Source: Candidatus Poribacteria bacterium
GTDB lineage: Bacteria > Poribacteria > WGA-4E > WGA-3G
NCBI GenBank assembly: GCA_022827225.1
Contig: JAJDTJ010000109.1
Span: 20,777-84,776, forward strand
Reading direction: 5' to 3'
DNA: 64,000 nucleotides
Part shown: one piece after another, positions 24,649 to 31,769 of the stretch
How positions within the stretch are numbered: the stretch's first letter is position 1
How the letters are laid out: every line of letters begins with the position of its first letter
Notes under the pieces: generated by a model
Databases searched by the model: none
The model's input: only the letters and a program-made list of their open reading frames with translations
What the model was told of the DNA's origin: nothing
Program-made: the position numbers and the translations under genes

Positions 24649-25686
24649 GTGTATAAAACCGCAATGTTAGGGTGTGGTGGCCGCGCCCGCGCACACGCAG
24701 ATGCCTATCGCTTCGTCAAAGGCGGGAAACTTGCCGCAATCTGCGATATGAACGAAGAATTACTCAACAAATTCGGAGACGACTTCGGCATCTCTTCGCG
24801 ATATACCGACCTTGATGAGATGCTTGAAAAAGAGAAACCTGACGTGCTCCATATCGTCACAGCACCCGTGTTACGCGGTAGTAACGAACGCATCCGTTAC
24901 CCACTGATGAAACAGGCATCCGATGCCGGTGTTCCCGCGGCGATTGTCGAAAAACCGATTGCCGTTGAGAGTGAAGACTGGAAACAGATTTCTGGACTCG
25001 CGAAAGAGACGAAAACAAAATTTGTCGTCAATACGCAGCTCAACTTCCATCCCGAAAACTTGGCGTTAAAACGGGATGTCGCAGAAGGCAAAATCGGTGA
25101 AATTAAGTTCATCGATGCCAGTGCACGGAGTACACCGGTTGACCAAGGTCCGCATGTGCTGCAGTTGGTGTCCTCCTACATTGACAACTCGCGACCGGTC
25201 CGCGTCCTCGGTCAGATTTCTGGTGGCGATCACTTGGATTCAGCACAACCGTCTCCACAATACGCGAGCGCGCGCGTCCAGTATGAGAACGGACTTCATG
25301 TCTCCGTGGCATTCGGTACAGCCATCGCACCGACTGCATCCGATGATCCAGTCGTCTTTTTCCACAAACGTGTTTTTGTTGTCGGCATGAAAGGGTTTGT
25401 ACATTGGCGTTTCAGCAGTTGGGAACGTTCAACCCCGGAAGGCGGCTATGAAGGCGGCCCCCTGAACTATGGTGAACAAGATGTCGCCGCACAAGGCAAC
25501 CTCACTGAAGCGGTTTTCAACTGGCTTGACGACGAAAGCAAAGTACATCCGACGCATCTTGAGCAATCACTCGCAGAGTTCAATCTGCTCTTGGGAATTT
25601 ACTATAGCGGTATCACCAACGAAGTGATTGATCTCCCGTTCGATCCACCTGATGGGTTGATGGATCAACTGAGAGCCAAACTGTAG
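24649..25686 (+). CDS. Gfo/Idh/MocA family oxidoreductase, tandem copy 5
   Basis: 345 residues starting at GTG, with AAGGAGAC upstream. The Rossmann loop LGCGGRARAHADAY and EKPIAVESEDWK are intact. This copy differs most at the putative active-site region: SPQYASARVQYENG replaces SPMHAAGQALYENG, and the variable loop reads APTASDDPVVFF. It has its own consensus promoter. Because these changes cluster while the rest is nearly identical, a changed substrate range is plausible. Confidence 0.88.
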   Translation: MYKTAMLGCGGRARAHADAYRFVKGGKLAAICDMNEELLNKFGDDFGISSRYTDLDEMLEKEKPDVLHIVTAPVLRGSNERIRYPLMKQASDAGVPAAIVEKPIAVESEDWKQISGLAKETKTKFVVNTQLNFHPENLALKRDVAEGKIGEIKFIDASARSTPVDQGPHVLQLVSSYIDNSRPVRVLGQISGGDHLDSAQPSPQYASARVQYENGLHVSVAFGTAIAPTASDDPVVFFHKRVFVVGMKGFVHWRFSSWERSTPEGGYEGGPLNYGEQDVAAQGNLTEAVFNWLDDESKVHPTHLEQSLAEFNLLLGIYYSGITNEVIDLPFDPPDGLMDQLRAKL

Positions 25687-25728
25687 CATAGGTTCTTGCC
25701 CCTCTGCGCATCGAGTTCTCCGTTCACT

Positions 25729-25756
25729 GTATGGTGAGGTATCGCCCTCACCATAC
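25729..25756. terminator. Perfect 11-bp stem-loop after the oxidoreductase array
   Basis: gtatggtgagg (25729-25739) and cctcaccatac (25746-25756) pair perfectly around the 6-base loop tatcgc. Only a short T-run (gttt) follows, so it may be a terminator of the array, a 3' stabiliser, or a leader element of the LamG gene that starts 24 bases downstream. Confidence 0.5.
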
Positions 25757-25780
25757 ATGTTTGTAAATGGAGGTATAATC

Positions 25781-26509
25781 GTGTTCCGTTCAAAGATTAC
25801 ATATCTAATTTGCATACTATTCGGCTTAATCAGTCTCACAGCAAACGCAGAACTGGTTGGCTACTGGTCGTTTGATGAATCAGACGGCACGGATGATCTA
25901 AGCGGAAACGGTAACGACGGCATCATTCACGGGGATCCGAAGGTCGTAGCCGGAAAGTTGGGTGAAGCATTAGAATTCAACGGCAGTACTGACTATGTTG
26001 AAATCCCGGATGCCCCAGCACTCTCTGAGTTAGAATCGCTGTCTATGGCAGCATGGATTAAACCGACAAAACTTGGGGCGTGGGTAGCAGTTGCCGAAAA
26101 AGGCATCCACCTCAACTGGAGTTACGGGTTTTTCATTGAGCCTGACGGAACGCTCTCCTTTGAAGTTTCCACGGGCCCCGGAAACAATCTCGTCTGTTGT
26201 GTTGGCGACGTGGCTCTTGAAATAGGGGAATGGTACCATATCTTCGGAGCTTATGATGGTGAATCCGTTAAGGCTTACGTTAACGGAAAACTCGAAGGTG
26301 AGATGGCGGGTAATGATGCCGTTCACATCACCGAAGGACTGCCTTTCACCATTGGCAGTCGCAATGGTCAGAACCATTATGGTGGTGCTGTTGATGAAGT
26401 GGCGTTTTGGAACGAAGCAATCTCTGTTGAGGAATCAATGACCCCACTTCCCGTGAAACCGAGACATAAGTTGGCAATCGTTTGGAGCACAATAAAGGCA
26501 GACCAATAG
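25781..26509 (+). CDS. Secreted LamG (concanavalin A-like) domain protein with shared C-terminal tail
   Basis: GTG 25781 is chosen because GGAGG (25769-25773) is 7 bases upstream; the ATG at 25757 has no ribosome site. The 242-residue protein has a signal peptide ending near LTANA. One LamG domain follows: LVGYWSFDESDGTDDLSGNG, GKLGEALEFNGSTDYVEIPD, MAAWIKPTK, EWYHIFGAYDGESVKAYVNG and PFTIGSRNG ... GAVDEVAFWNEAI. Such domains bind glycans or protein partners outside the cell. The C-terminus, LPVKPRHKLAIVWSTIKADQ, is a variant of a tail found on three other secreted proteins nearby. It is followed after 6 bases by the PhyH gene. Confidence 0.85.
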   Translation: MFRSKITYLICILFGLISLTANAELVGYWSFDESDGTDDLSGNGNDGIIHGDPKVVAGKLGEALEFNGSTDYVEIPDAPALSELESLSMAAWIKPTKLGAWVAVAEKGIHLNWSYGFFIEPDGTLSFEVSTGPGNNLVCCVGDVALEIGEWYHIFGAYDGESVKAYVNGKLEGEMAGNDAVHITEGLPFTIGSRNGQNHYGGAVDEVAFWNEAISVEESMTPLPVKPRHKLAIVWSTIKADQ

Positions 26510-26515
26510 AAAACA

Positions 26516-27370
26516 ATGGGAACGAATTCTGAAAAGAAATTTGTGGAACAAGGCTACCTTGTCATGAAATCAGCATTACTTGAGGCGGATCTCGCCCCGT
26601 TAATCGCTGTTGTTTCTGAATTCGTTGACAAACGTGCCACTGAACTCTATAACGAAGGTGTCATCTCTGACATCTATGAAGAGATGTCTTTTGAACGGCG
26701 TTGGTATGCTATCTTAAAGGCGTGCAGTAGAGAGAACGAGGTTTTTGGCTGGCATACGCTTGTCTTTAGTGAAGCACTCTTTGACCTGATAACCCATCCG
26801 AGGGTGCTGGACGTGTTGGAACGTCTTATCGGAGGCGATATCCAATTTAACGGCGATTTTTGGGTACGTCCGAAACTCCCGAACGAAAAACTGACGACGC
26901 TCCCGTGGCACCAAGACAGTGCGTACATGCCGCACACCGAAAACGATACGCATCTCACTGTATGGCTGCCTTTAGTGGATGTCAAAACAGAGAACGGTGC
27001 TTTACAATTCCTACCTGGAAGCCACAAAGCAGGTTTACAGACGTATCATCGTGTACCTGATGAAGCGTTCGCTGTTCCTGTTCTTCCACCTACCTCATCC
27101 GATACCGACATTGATACTTTAGAGATGAAGAAAGGCGACTTGCTCGTTTTTAACAATCTGGTTTTTCACCGGTCCCTACTCAACCGGAGCGACATCATCC
27201 GTTGGTCGGTAGATTTTCGGTACAGTCGGATCGGCACCTCGTTACACGGACTCTGGCACGAAGCGATTGCGTGCCCGGCGCGGCAAAACGGAACGCGGCA
27301 ATGTCCAACGTCGTGGCGGACCTGGCGCGCCCAATGGGACACCAGTCCACACAAAGATAGATTTGTTTAG
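26516..27370 (+). CDS. Phytanoyl-CoA dioxygenase (PhyH) family protein
   Basis: The 284-residue cytoplasmic protein belongs to the Fe(II)/2-oxoglutarate-dependent PhyH family. The facial triad is visible: WHQDSAY (H-x-D) at about residues 127-133 and a distal His in LVFHRSLLNRSD, followed by the Arg-containing strand IRWSVDFRYSR that binds 2-oxoglutarate. LTVWLPLVDVKTENGALQFLPGSH is the typical core strand pair. It should hydroxylate a small organic substrate, consuming oxygen and 2-oxoglutarate. The gene starts 6 bases after the LamG gene, suggesting one transcript. The 40 C-terminal residues are Cys/Arg-rich and less family-like until WRTWRAQWD, which is typical of the family end. Confidence 0.85.
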   Translation: MGTNSEKKFVEQGYLVMKSALLEADLAPLIAVVSEFVDKRATELYNEGVISDIYEEMSFERRWYAILKACSRENEVFGWHTLVFSEALFDLITHPRVLDVLERLIGGDIQFNGDFWVRPKLPNEKLTTLPWHQDSAYMPHTENDTHLTVWLPLVDVKTENGALQFLPGSHKAGLQTYHRVPDEAFAVPVLPPTSSDTDIDTLEMKKGDLLVFNNLVFHRSLLNRSDIIRWSVDFRYSRIGTSLHGLWHEAIACPARQNGTRQCPTSWRTWRAQWDTSPHKDRFV

Positions 27371-27401
27371 TTTGTGTGTGCCGTCTCCGTTTTAAAAAGT
27401 G

Positions 27402-27430
27402 TTGTATTTGTATGTTTTTTCTGTTATAAT
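27402..27430 (+). promoter_or_regulatory. Promoter upstream of the concanavalin-like gene at 27549
   Basis: TTGTAT (27402-27407), 17 bases, and consensus TATAAT (27425-27430) preceded by TGT (extended -10). The start codon is about 120 bases downstream. Confidence 0.65.
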
Positions 27431-27466
27431 TTTCTTTTAAATATAACAGTAAAGAACGACGGTCTT

Positions 27467-27532
27467 GAGAAACCCCTCGCGGTAGATGCCAAACGGAAGC
27501 TGGCTCTCACATGGGAAAACTGCAAAAAATAA
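27467..27532 (+). pseudogene. Orphan C-terminal tail fragment of a lost secreted-protein gene
   Basis: Read in one frame, 27467-27532 encodes EKPLAVDAKRKLALTWENCK followed by Lys and a TAA stop. This matches the C-terminal tail of the four secreted proteins encoded at 25781, 27549, 28613 and 30841, with the invariant KL and W and the final K. There is no start codon, ribosome site or upstream domain, and a promoter lies just before it. It is best read as the preserved 3' end of a deleted or recombined paralogue. Confidence 0.65.
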
Positions 27533-27548
27533 ATAAGGAGATTTCAAG

Positions 27549-28256
27549 ATGAATCTTCAAAGCCTATGGATTGTGAGTGTTTGTGCCGTTCTTTTGTTCT
27601 TTGGAAACGCAACAGCGAAGACACTGTTCTTTGACGATTTTGAGGGAAATGCTGAACGCAAATGGCCGGACATGCCGACGCTAACAGTTGAGAAAGACCC
27701 AGGCAACCCCGATAACAACGTGCTTGTTTTCGACACAACGAATGACAACAACAACGCCGATGCACTCTTCCTTGAAGGGTTCGAGGGTTTGACAGACTAC
27801 ACAATGCGGGCAAAATTCAACATCGTTGGTGAGACAGCAAATTTTGCAGCGTTTGGTCTGATTGTGCGCGCAGCGTCAGCGACGGAATACATGCTCGTTG
27901 AACCTGCACATAAACGGTTGTGTTGTGGAGACCCACGCGAAAACATCCTCAATGTTTTTGAACGCGGCGAGGCTTGGCCCATTGTTGCTAAAGCGGACAT
28001 TGATATCGAGCTCAACGAGTGGCATGAACTGTCCGTTACGGTGGCAGCCCAGAAGTTGACAGCCTCACTTGATGGAAAACAGATTGCTGAATACGGTAAA
28101 GTCGCCTATCCGAAAGGTGGGTTCGGCATCCGAGAGTGGCAGTCAAAAACGCTCATTGACGATGTCGAAGTCTTTGATAAAGGGGGTTCAAGCCTCGCGG
28201 TTGCTCCGCACGGCAAACTTCCAACAAGATGGGGCGCACTTAAAGCGAGCTACTAA
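27549..28256 (+). CDS. Secreted concanavalin A-like (DUF1080/LamG-like) protein with shared C-terminal tail
   Basis: AAGGAGATTTCAAG precedes the ATG. The 235-residue protein has a signal peptide of about 23 residues ending in NATA. The mature part is a single jelly-roll-type domain: FFDDFEGNAERKW, LTDYTMRAKFNIVGE, FGLIVRAASATEYMLVE, NEWHELSVTVAAQKLTASLD and GGFGIREWQSKTLIDDVEVF. This matches the concanavalin-like family to which 3-keto-disaccharide hydrolase-type (DUF1080) domains belong; catalytic residues could not be confirmed. It ends with LAVAPHGKLPTRWGALKASY, the shared tail. A strong promoter lies upstream. It probably binds or processes a glycan outside the cell. Confidence 0.8.
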   Translation: MNLQSLWIVSVCAVLLFFGNATAKTLFFDDFEGNAERKWPDMPTLTVEKDPGNPDNNVLVFDTTNDNNNADALFLEGFEGLTDYTMRAKFNIVGETANFAAFGLIVRAASATEYMLVEPAHKRLCCGDPRENILNVFERGEAWPIVAKADIDIELNEWHELSVTVAAQKLTASLDGKQIAEYGKVAYPKGGFGIREWQSKTLIDDVEVFDKGGSSLAVAPHGKLPTRWGALKASY

Positions 28257-28371
28257 CCTACCTACTTCAACGGAGATAACAGGTTAGTTTCAAAGGTATG
28301 AGTGTAGCGCATCTAACGTGCTACACTACCACGTATGGATTACAGTCCAGATATATGAGTATAACCAACGT

Positions 28372-28539
28372 ATGGGAAGCATCCTACTTATCATTTTCGG
28401 GATATTCATCTTTATTGTCGGTATCCTGATTCTGTTCCAAATTTTGCAAGTGATTTTCGCATTCGTGTTCGCTGCTGCTCTGTTTATCATTGTTGTCGGT
28501 GGCGCATTTTTAATCCTCAGAAAGATCTTTTACGGATAG
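28372..28539 (+). CDS. Possible small two-helix membrane protein
   Basis: A 55-residue frame from ATG 28372 encodes two strongly hydrophobic segments (LLIIFGIFIFIVGILILF and VFAAALFIIVVGGAFLIL) ending with RKIFYG. The composition is typical of a small integral membrane protein, and the downstream LamG gene follows closely. No good ribosome site precedes this ATG, so the start is uncertain and the gene itself may not be real. Confidence 0.4.
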   Translation: MGSILLIIFGIFIFIVGILILFQILQVIFAFVFAAALFIIVVGGAFLILRKIFYG

Positions 28540-28612
28540 GAGATGCTAATCTGAAGCCTCACTTGCAGGTTTCCCATATCTTCAGCTGATCAAAAGCAAA
28601 GGAGATTAGATT

Positions 28613-29404
28613 GTGCTAAAAAAAATTAACTTCGTGCTATTAATTCTTGGTTTCACGTTTATCGCAACGCACCTCCCTGCCCAAATCGTTGAGGACGGAT
28701 TGGTCAGTTATTGGAGTTTCGATGCGGACAAAATCAGCGGAAAAAACGTTACAGACGGGACAGGCAATTACAACGGCACTATCAGCGGTAACCTGAAAAA
28801 GGCAGCTGGTAAGATCGGCGATGCGTTAGAATTTGATGGAGATGAAACCAACTTCGTCGAAATTGACAAGCCTGAAGAATTTGATTTCAACAGCGATTTC
28901 ACCTGGTCGGCATGGATTAAGACTGGCGAGGCAGGTCCCGGCACAATTTTCGCGAAAACCGGTGGTCCCGGCACCGATGATATGGGTCCTAAAACCTTAT
29001 GGGTCAGCAATGGTGTCCTTAACTTGGATACCGGTTGGGTCGGCAATGTTGCTGATACAGAAAACATTGCTGATAATAAGTGGCACCACATCTCTGTCGT
29101 CGGTATTCCAGAGGATAGTACAGTCCAATACTATGTTGATGGTAAAGCGACAGGTAATGGTAACCTTAACCTCGCGGAATTCCCTGAAGATGAGTGGGAA
29201 ACTCAGCACGTCTTCATCGGTTTAGATGGGAGAGCGGATGGTGAATTCGGGGTGTTTACCGGTATTATTGACGAATTTAGTGTCTATAACAGAATCCTTG
29301 AAGAAGCCGAAATCAACCAGAATTTCAAGGCAGAAACGGGACTCGCAGTTGACCCAAACGGGAAACTCGCCGCGACCTGGGGTGCTATCAAAGCACAACG
29401 GTAG
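28613..29404 (+). CDS. Secreted LamG domain protein with shared C-terminal tail
   Basis: The start is GTG 28613 with GGAG 8 bases upstream. The 263-residue protein has a signal peptide of about 24 residues (ends LPAQ). One LamG domain follows: LVSYWSFDADKISG, GNYNGTISGNLKKAAGKIGD, DFTWSAWIKTGEAGPGTIFA, NKWHHISVVGIPEDSTVQYY and GVFTGIIDEFSVYNRILEEA. Laminin-G folds of this kind bind sugars or proteins. The C-terminus LAVDPNGKLAATWGAIKAQR is the clearest example of the shared tail. It is a paralogue of the protein at 25781. The gene downstream is a DNA methyltransferase, an unrelated function. Confidence 0.85.
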   Translation: MLKKINFVLLILGFTFIATHLPAQIVEDGLVSYWSFDADKISGKNVTDGTGNYNGTISGNLKKAAGKIGDALEFDGDETNFVEIDKPEEFDFNSDFTWSAWIKTGEAGPGTIFAKTGGPGTDDMGPKTLWVSNGVLNLDTGWVGNVADTENIADNKWHHISVVGIPEDSTVQYYVDGKATGNGNLNLAEFPEDEWETQHVFIGLDGRADGEFGVFTGIIDEFSVYNRILEEAEINQNFKAETGLAVDPNGKLAATWGAIKAQR

Positions 29405-29470
29405 AAACAGCAAGATACCGAGTAGGCGTGCCTCAAAAGCGCGTCTACACACGGTATCACAGGAGATAGA

Positions 29471-30856
29471 ATGAAGGTTGAGAACCGAACTATCTTTGAA
29501 AACGATAACCTTCATGTACTTCGCGGACTTGACACGAACTCTATCGACCTGATTTATCTCGATCCGCCTTTCAATTCCAACCGAACCTTTGAAGCATCAA
29601 TAGGCAGCGAAGCCGCAGGTGCAACATTCAAAGATTTTTGGACTTTGGAGGATCTCGATAACGCCTCTCACGGTGAACTCGCAGACAGAGAACCGGAACT
29701 CTATCAGGTCATCAGTGCTGCTGAGTTTAGTCATGGAAAATCCATGAAAGCCTATCTCATCATGATGAGCCTCCGGATGTTAGAGATGTTCCGAATCCTT
29801 AAACCGACAGGGACGCTTTACCTTCATTGTGATGATAACGCCAGTCACTACCTCAAAACCGTAATGGATACCGTCTTCGGTAAAGACAACTTCAGAAACG
29901 AGATTATCTGGCAACGGGCGGCAACCACCAAAGGCAACCTCAAAAAAGGGTTAGCCCGCGATTCCGATAGTATCTTCCGATACTCAAAAAGCGATACATA
30001 CATCTGGAACGTTGAAGCGGTCACGATTTCCTACGACATGGCGAATTTAGACGAAAAAACGAAACGCCAATATTATTGTGTTGAGCCGGAAACCGGACGC
30101 CGTTTTTCTCTCACTTCTATAACCGCGCAGACCTACGATCCAGATTCTCATCTGACTTATGATGTGATGGGAGTCGTCAGAACGTGGCGTTGGGCGGAAG
30201 CCCGTATGCGGAAAGAGATAGCAACAGGACGCATCGTTCAGACACGTCCCGGAAATGTCCCGCGCTATAAGCGGTATCTTGATGAACAAAAGGGCAAACG
30301 ACTAAACAATATCTGGGTGGATATCCCAAATTTGACCGCCAGAAGTAAAGAGCGGATCGGATACCCCACACAGAAACCGATCGCACTGTTAGAACGCATT
30401 ATTGGGGCAAGTAGTACCCCCGGCGACATGGTACTCGACCCGTTCTGTGGGTGCGCGACGACGTGCGTGGCTGCTGAGCAGCTACAACGCCGATGGATAG
30501 GTATAGATTTAAGTCCAAAATCTTATGAACTGGTGCAGTCGCGTCTCGAACAGAGGGGTATTACCGAACGGGTCACCCACCGAAAAGACGATCTTAAGCT
30601 TTACAAGCAGAACCAAACCTATAAACACACATTGTTCGGCATTCAGGACGGTAAATGCAACGGATGTCAAACGTTATTTCCGTTTCATAGTATGAGCGTC
30701 AATTATGTTGTTGCAAAATCGAAAGGCGGCACTGATGCCGCTGATAACCTTCAGTTGTTATGTAGTGCTTGCAGTTCCATGAAAAGAAATCGGACCCAGG
30801 AACAACTGATTCAAAAGTTGAAAAATGAAGGAGTTCTCAAATGTCAAAGTTCATGA
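29471..30856 (+). CDS. Site-specific DNA methyltransferase (N-4/N-6) fused to a C-terminal HNH-like domain
   Basis: AGGAGATAG precedes the ATG. Residues about 5-365 form a beta-type amino-methyltransferase: catalytic motif IV D31-P-P-F34 comes early (IDLIYLDPPFNSN), and the AdoMet-binding motif I comes late (VLDPFCGCATTCVAAEQLQR), with the TRD between. The motif I core reads FCGCAT, not FxGxGT. Residues about 391-445 look like an HNH module: CNGC, then VNYVVAKSKGGTDAADNLQL, then CSAC. The position that normally holds DH reads NY, so the catalytic His seems lost and nuclease activity is doubtful. It methylates adenine or cytosine at an unknown site. It overlaps the next gene by 16 bases, an unusual partner for a secreted protein. 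Confidence 0.85.
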   Translation: MKVENRTIFENDNLHVLRGLDTNSIDLIYLDPPFNSNRTFEASIGSEAAGATFKDFWTLEDLDNASHGELADREPELYQVISAAEFSHGKSMKAYLIMMSLRMLEMFRILKPTGTLYLHCDDNASHYLKTVMDTVFGKDNFRNEIIWQRAATTKGNLKKGLARDSDSIFRYSKSDTYIWNVEAVTISYDMANLDEKTKRQYYCVEPETGRRFSLTSITAQTYDPDSHLTYDVMGVVRTWRWAEARMRKEIATGRIVQTRPGNVPRYKRYLDEQKGKRLNNIWVDIPNLTARSKERIGYPTQKPIALLERIIGASSTPGDMVLDPFCGCATTCVAAEQLQRRWIGIDLSPKSYELVQSRLEQRGITERVTHRKDDLKLYKQNQTYKHTLFGIQDGKCNGCQTLFPFHSMSVNYVVAKSKGGTDAADNLQLLCSACSSMKRNRTQEQLIQKLKNEGVLKCQSS

Positions 30857-31620
30857 AATTTAAGTTCGCGGTAGCGATCATAACAGCAGTTGTCCTGCTG
30901 TTCTATACGACAATTTCACCTGTTGATGCAAAACGTGATAAGGAATACGTTGCCAAGCAGATTAGGAACATCAAAATAGACGGAAATCTTAACGAATGGG
31001 AACGCGCTGAAATTGTTGCCTTTGATGAATTAAAAGATGTCGGCGGCGGTATCCCGAAAGCTAGTGATTTTACCGGTCAAGGCAGAGTCGCGTGGAGCGC
31101 ACAAGATCCGACCCGTATCTATTTCGCTGTTGAAATCACCGATGACGAACTCCAAGACATCCATCCGCCTGATAACAGATGGTGGGAAGATGATAGCGTC
31201 GAGTTTATGTTTGATTTCGATAACGGTATGGTTCGGGACAGTCTCGTTCAATGGACGCTCGGCGCCAACGGCAAGGACCTATCCGCTGCCGCATCAAAGG
31301 AAAATACCGAATGGGTACTTATCAAGGATGGGAACGATTATATCTACGAGGTCGCTATTGACCCGACGAAACCGCGTGGTAACCCGCAGTTCGCAAACCC
31401 GGGGGTCGGCGATAAATTCAAGGCGGAAAACGGATTGACAATCGGACTCAGTTTTCATATGAACGATTGTGAAAACGGCACACGCGAACACCAGATCGGG
31501 TGGATACCCGGCGGCGCATGGGATGGACTCGCTTACGGAGACCTCACCTTTGACGATGAGATCTTAGACGTTGCGCCTTCAGGTAAACTCGCCTTAATGT
31601 GGGGTGCTCTGAAAAAATAA
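30841..31620 (+). CDS. Secreted CBM9/DOMON-like sugar-binding protein with shared C-terminal tail
   Basis: GGAG at 30830-30833 sets the start at 30841, inside the end of the methyltransferase gene. The 259-residue protein has a signal peptide (cleavage near PVDA). A carbohydrate-binding family 9-like domain follows: IRNIKIDGNLNEWERAEIVA, RVAWSAQDPTRIYFAVEITD, RWWEDDSVEFMFDFDN and a terminal strand block with GGAWDGLAYGDLTF. These domains bind reducing-end sugars or heme/cytochrome-type ligands. The protein ends with LDVAPSGKLALMWGALKK, the tail shared with the LamG-type proteins upstream although the folded domain is unrelated. Export and glycan binding are inferred from the family. Confidence 0.8.
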   Translation: MSKFMKFKFAVAIITAVVLLFYTTISPVDAKRDKEYVAKQIRNIKIDGNLNEWERAEIVAFDELKDVGGGIPKASDFTGQGRVAWSAQDPTRIYFAVEITDDELQDIHPPDNRWWEDDSVEFMFDFDNGMVRDSLVQWTLGANGKDLSAAASKENTEWVLIKDGNDYIYEVAIDPTKPRGNPQFANPGVGDKFKAENGLTIGLSFHMNDCENGTREHQIGWIPGGAWDGLAYGDLTFDDEILDVAPSGKLALMWGALKK

Positions 31621-31650
31621 AACACTGTGAAAATCGTCGGAAGCAGGAAC

Positions 31651-31711
31651 GGAGGATTGGAAGGTTGGAAGGATAGAAAAGACCGCCCTTCCATTCTTCC
31701 ATTCTTCCACC
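31651..31711. repeat. Imperfect purine/pyrimidine inverted repeat
   Basis: A GGA-rich stretch (31651-31678, ggattggaaggttggaagga) is followed by its imperfect complement (31687-31711, ccttccattcttccattctt). It could fold into a long hairpin between the CBM9-like gene and the membrane protein gene and may act as a terminator or be a dispersed repeat. Confidence 0.5.
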
Positions 31712-31769
31712 TTTATCGCTAAGGTTTCCGAAGCCGACAGCCATCTTCACCGGCTGAACGCTATTTAAG

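Noticed and set aside
26516..27370. Frameshift near the end of the PhyH gene
   Set aside because: The less typical Cys/Arg-rich stretch is followed in the same frame by WRTWRAQWD, a usual family ending, so no frameshift is needed.
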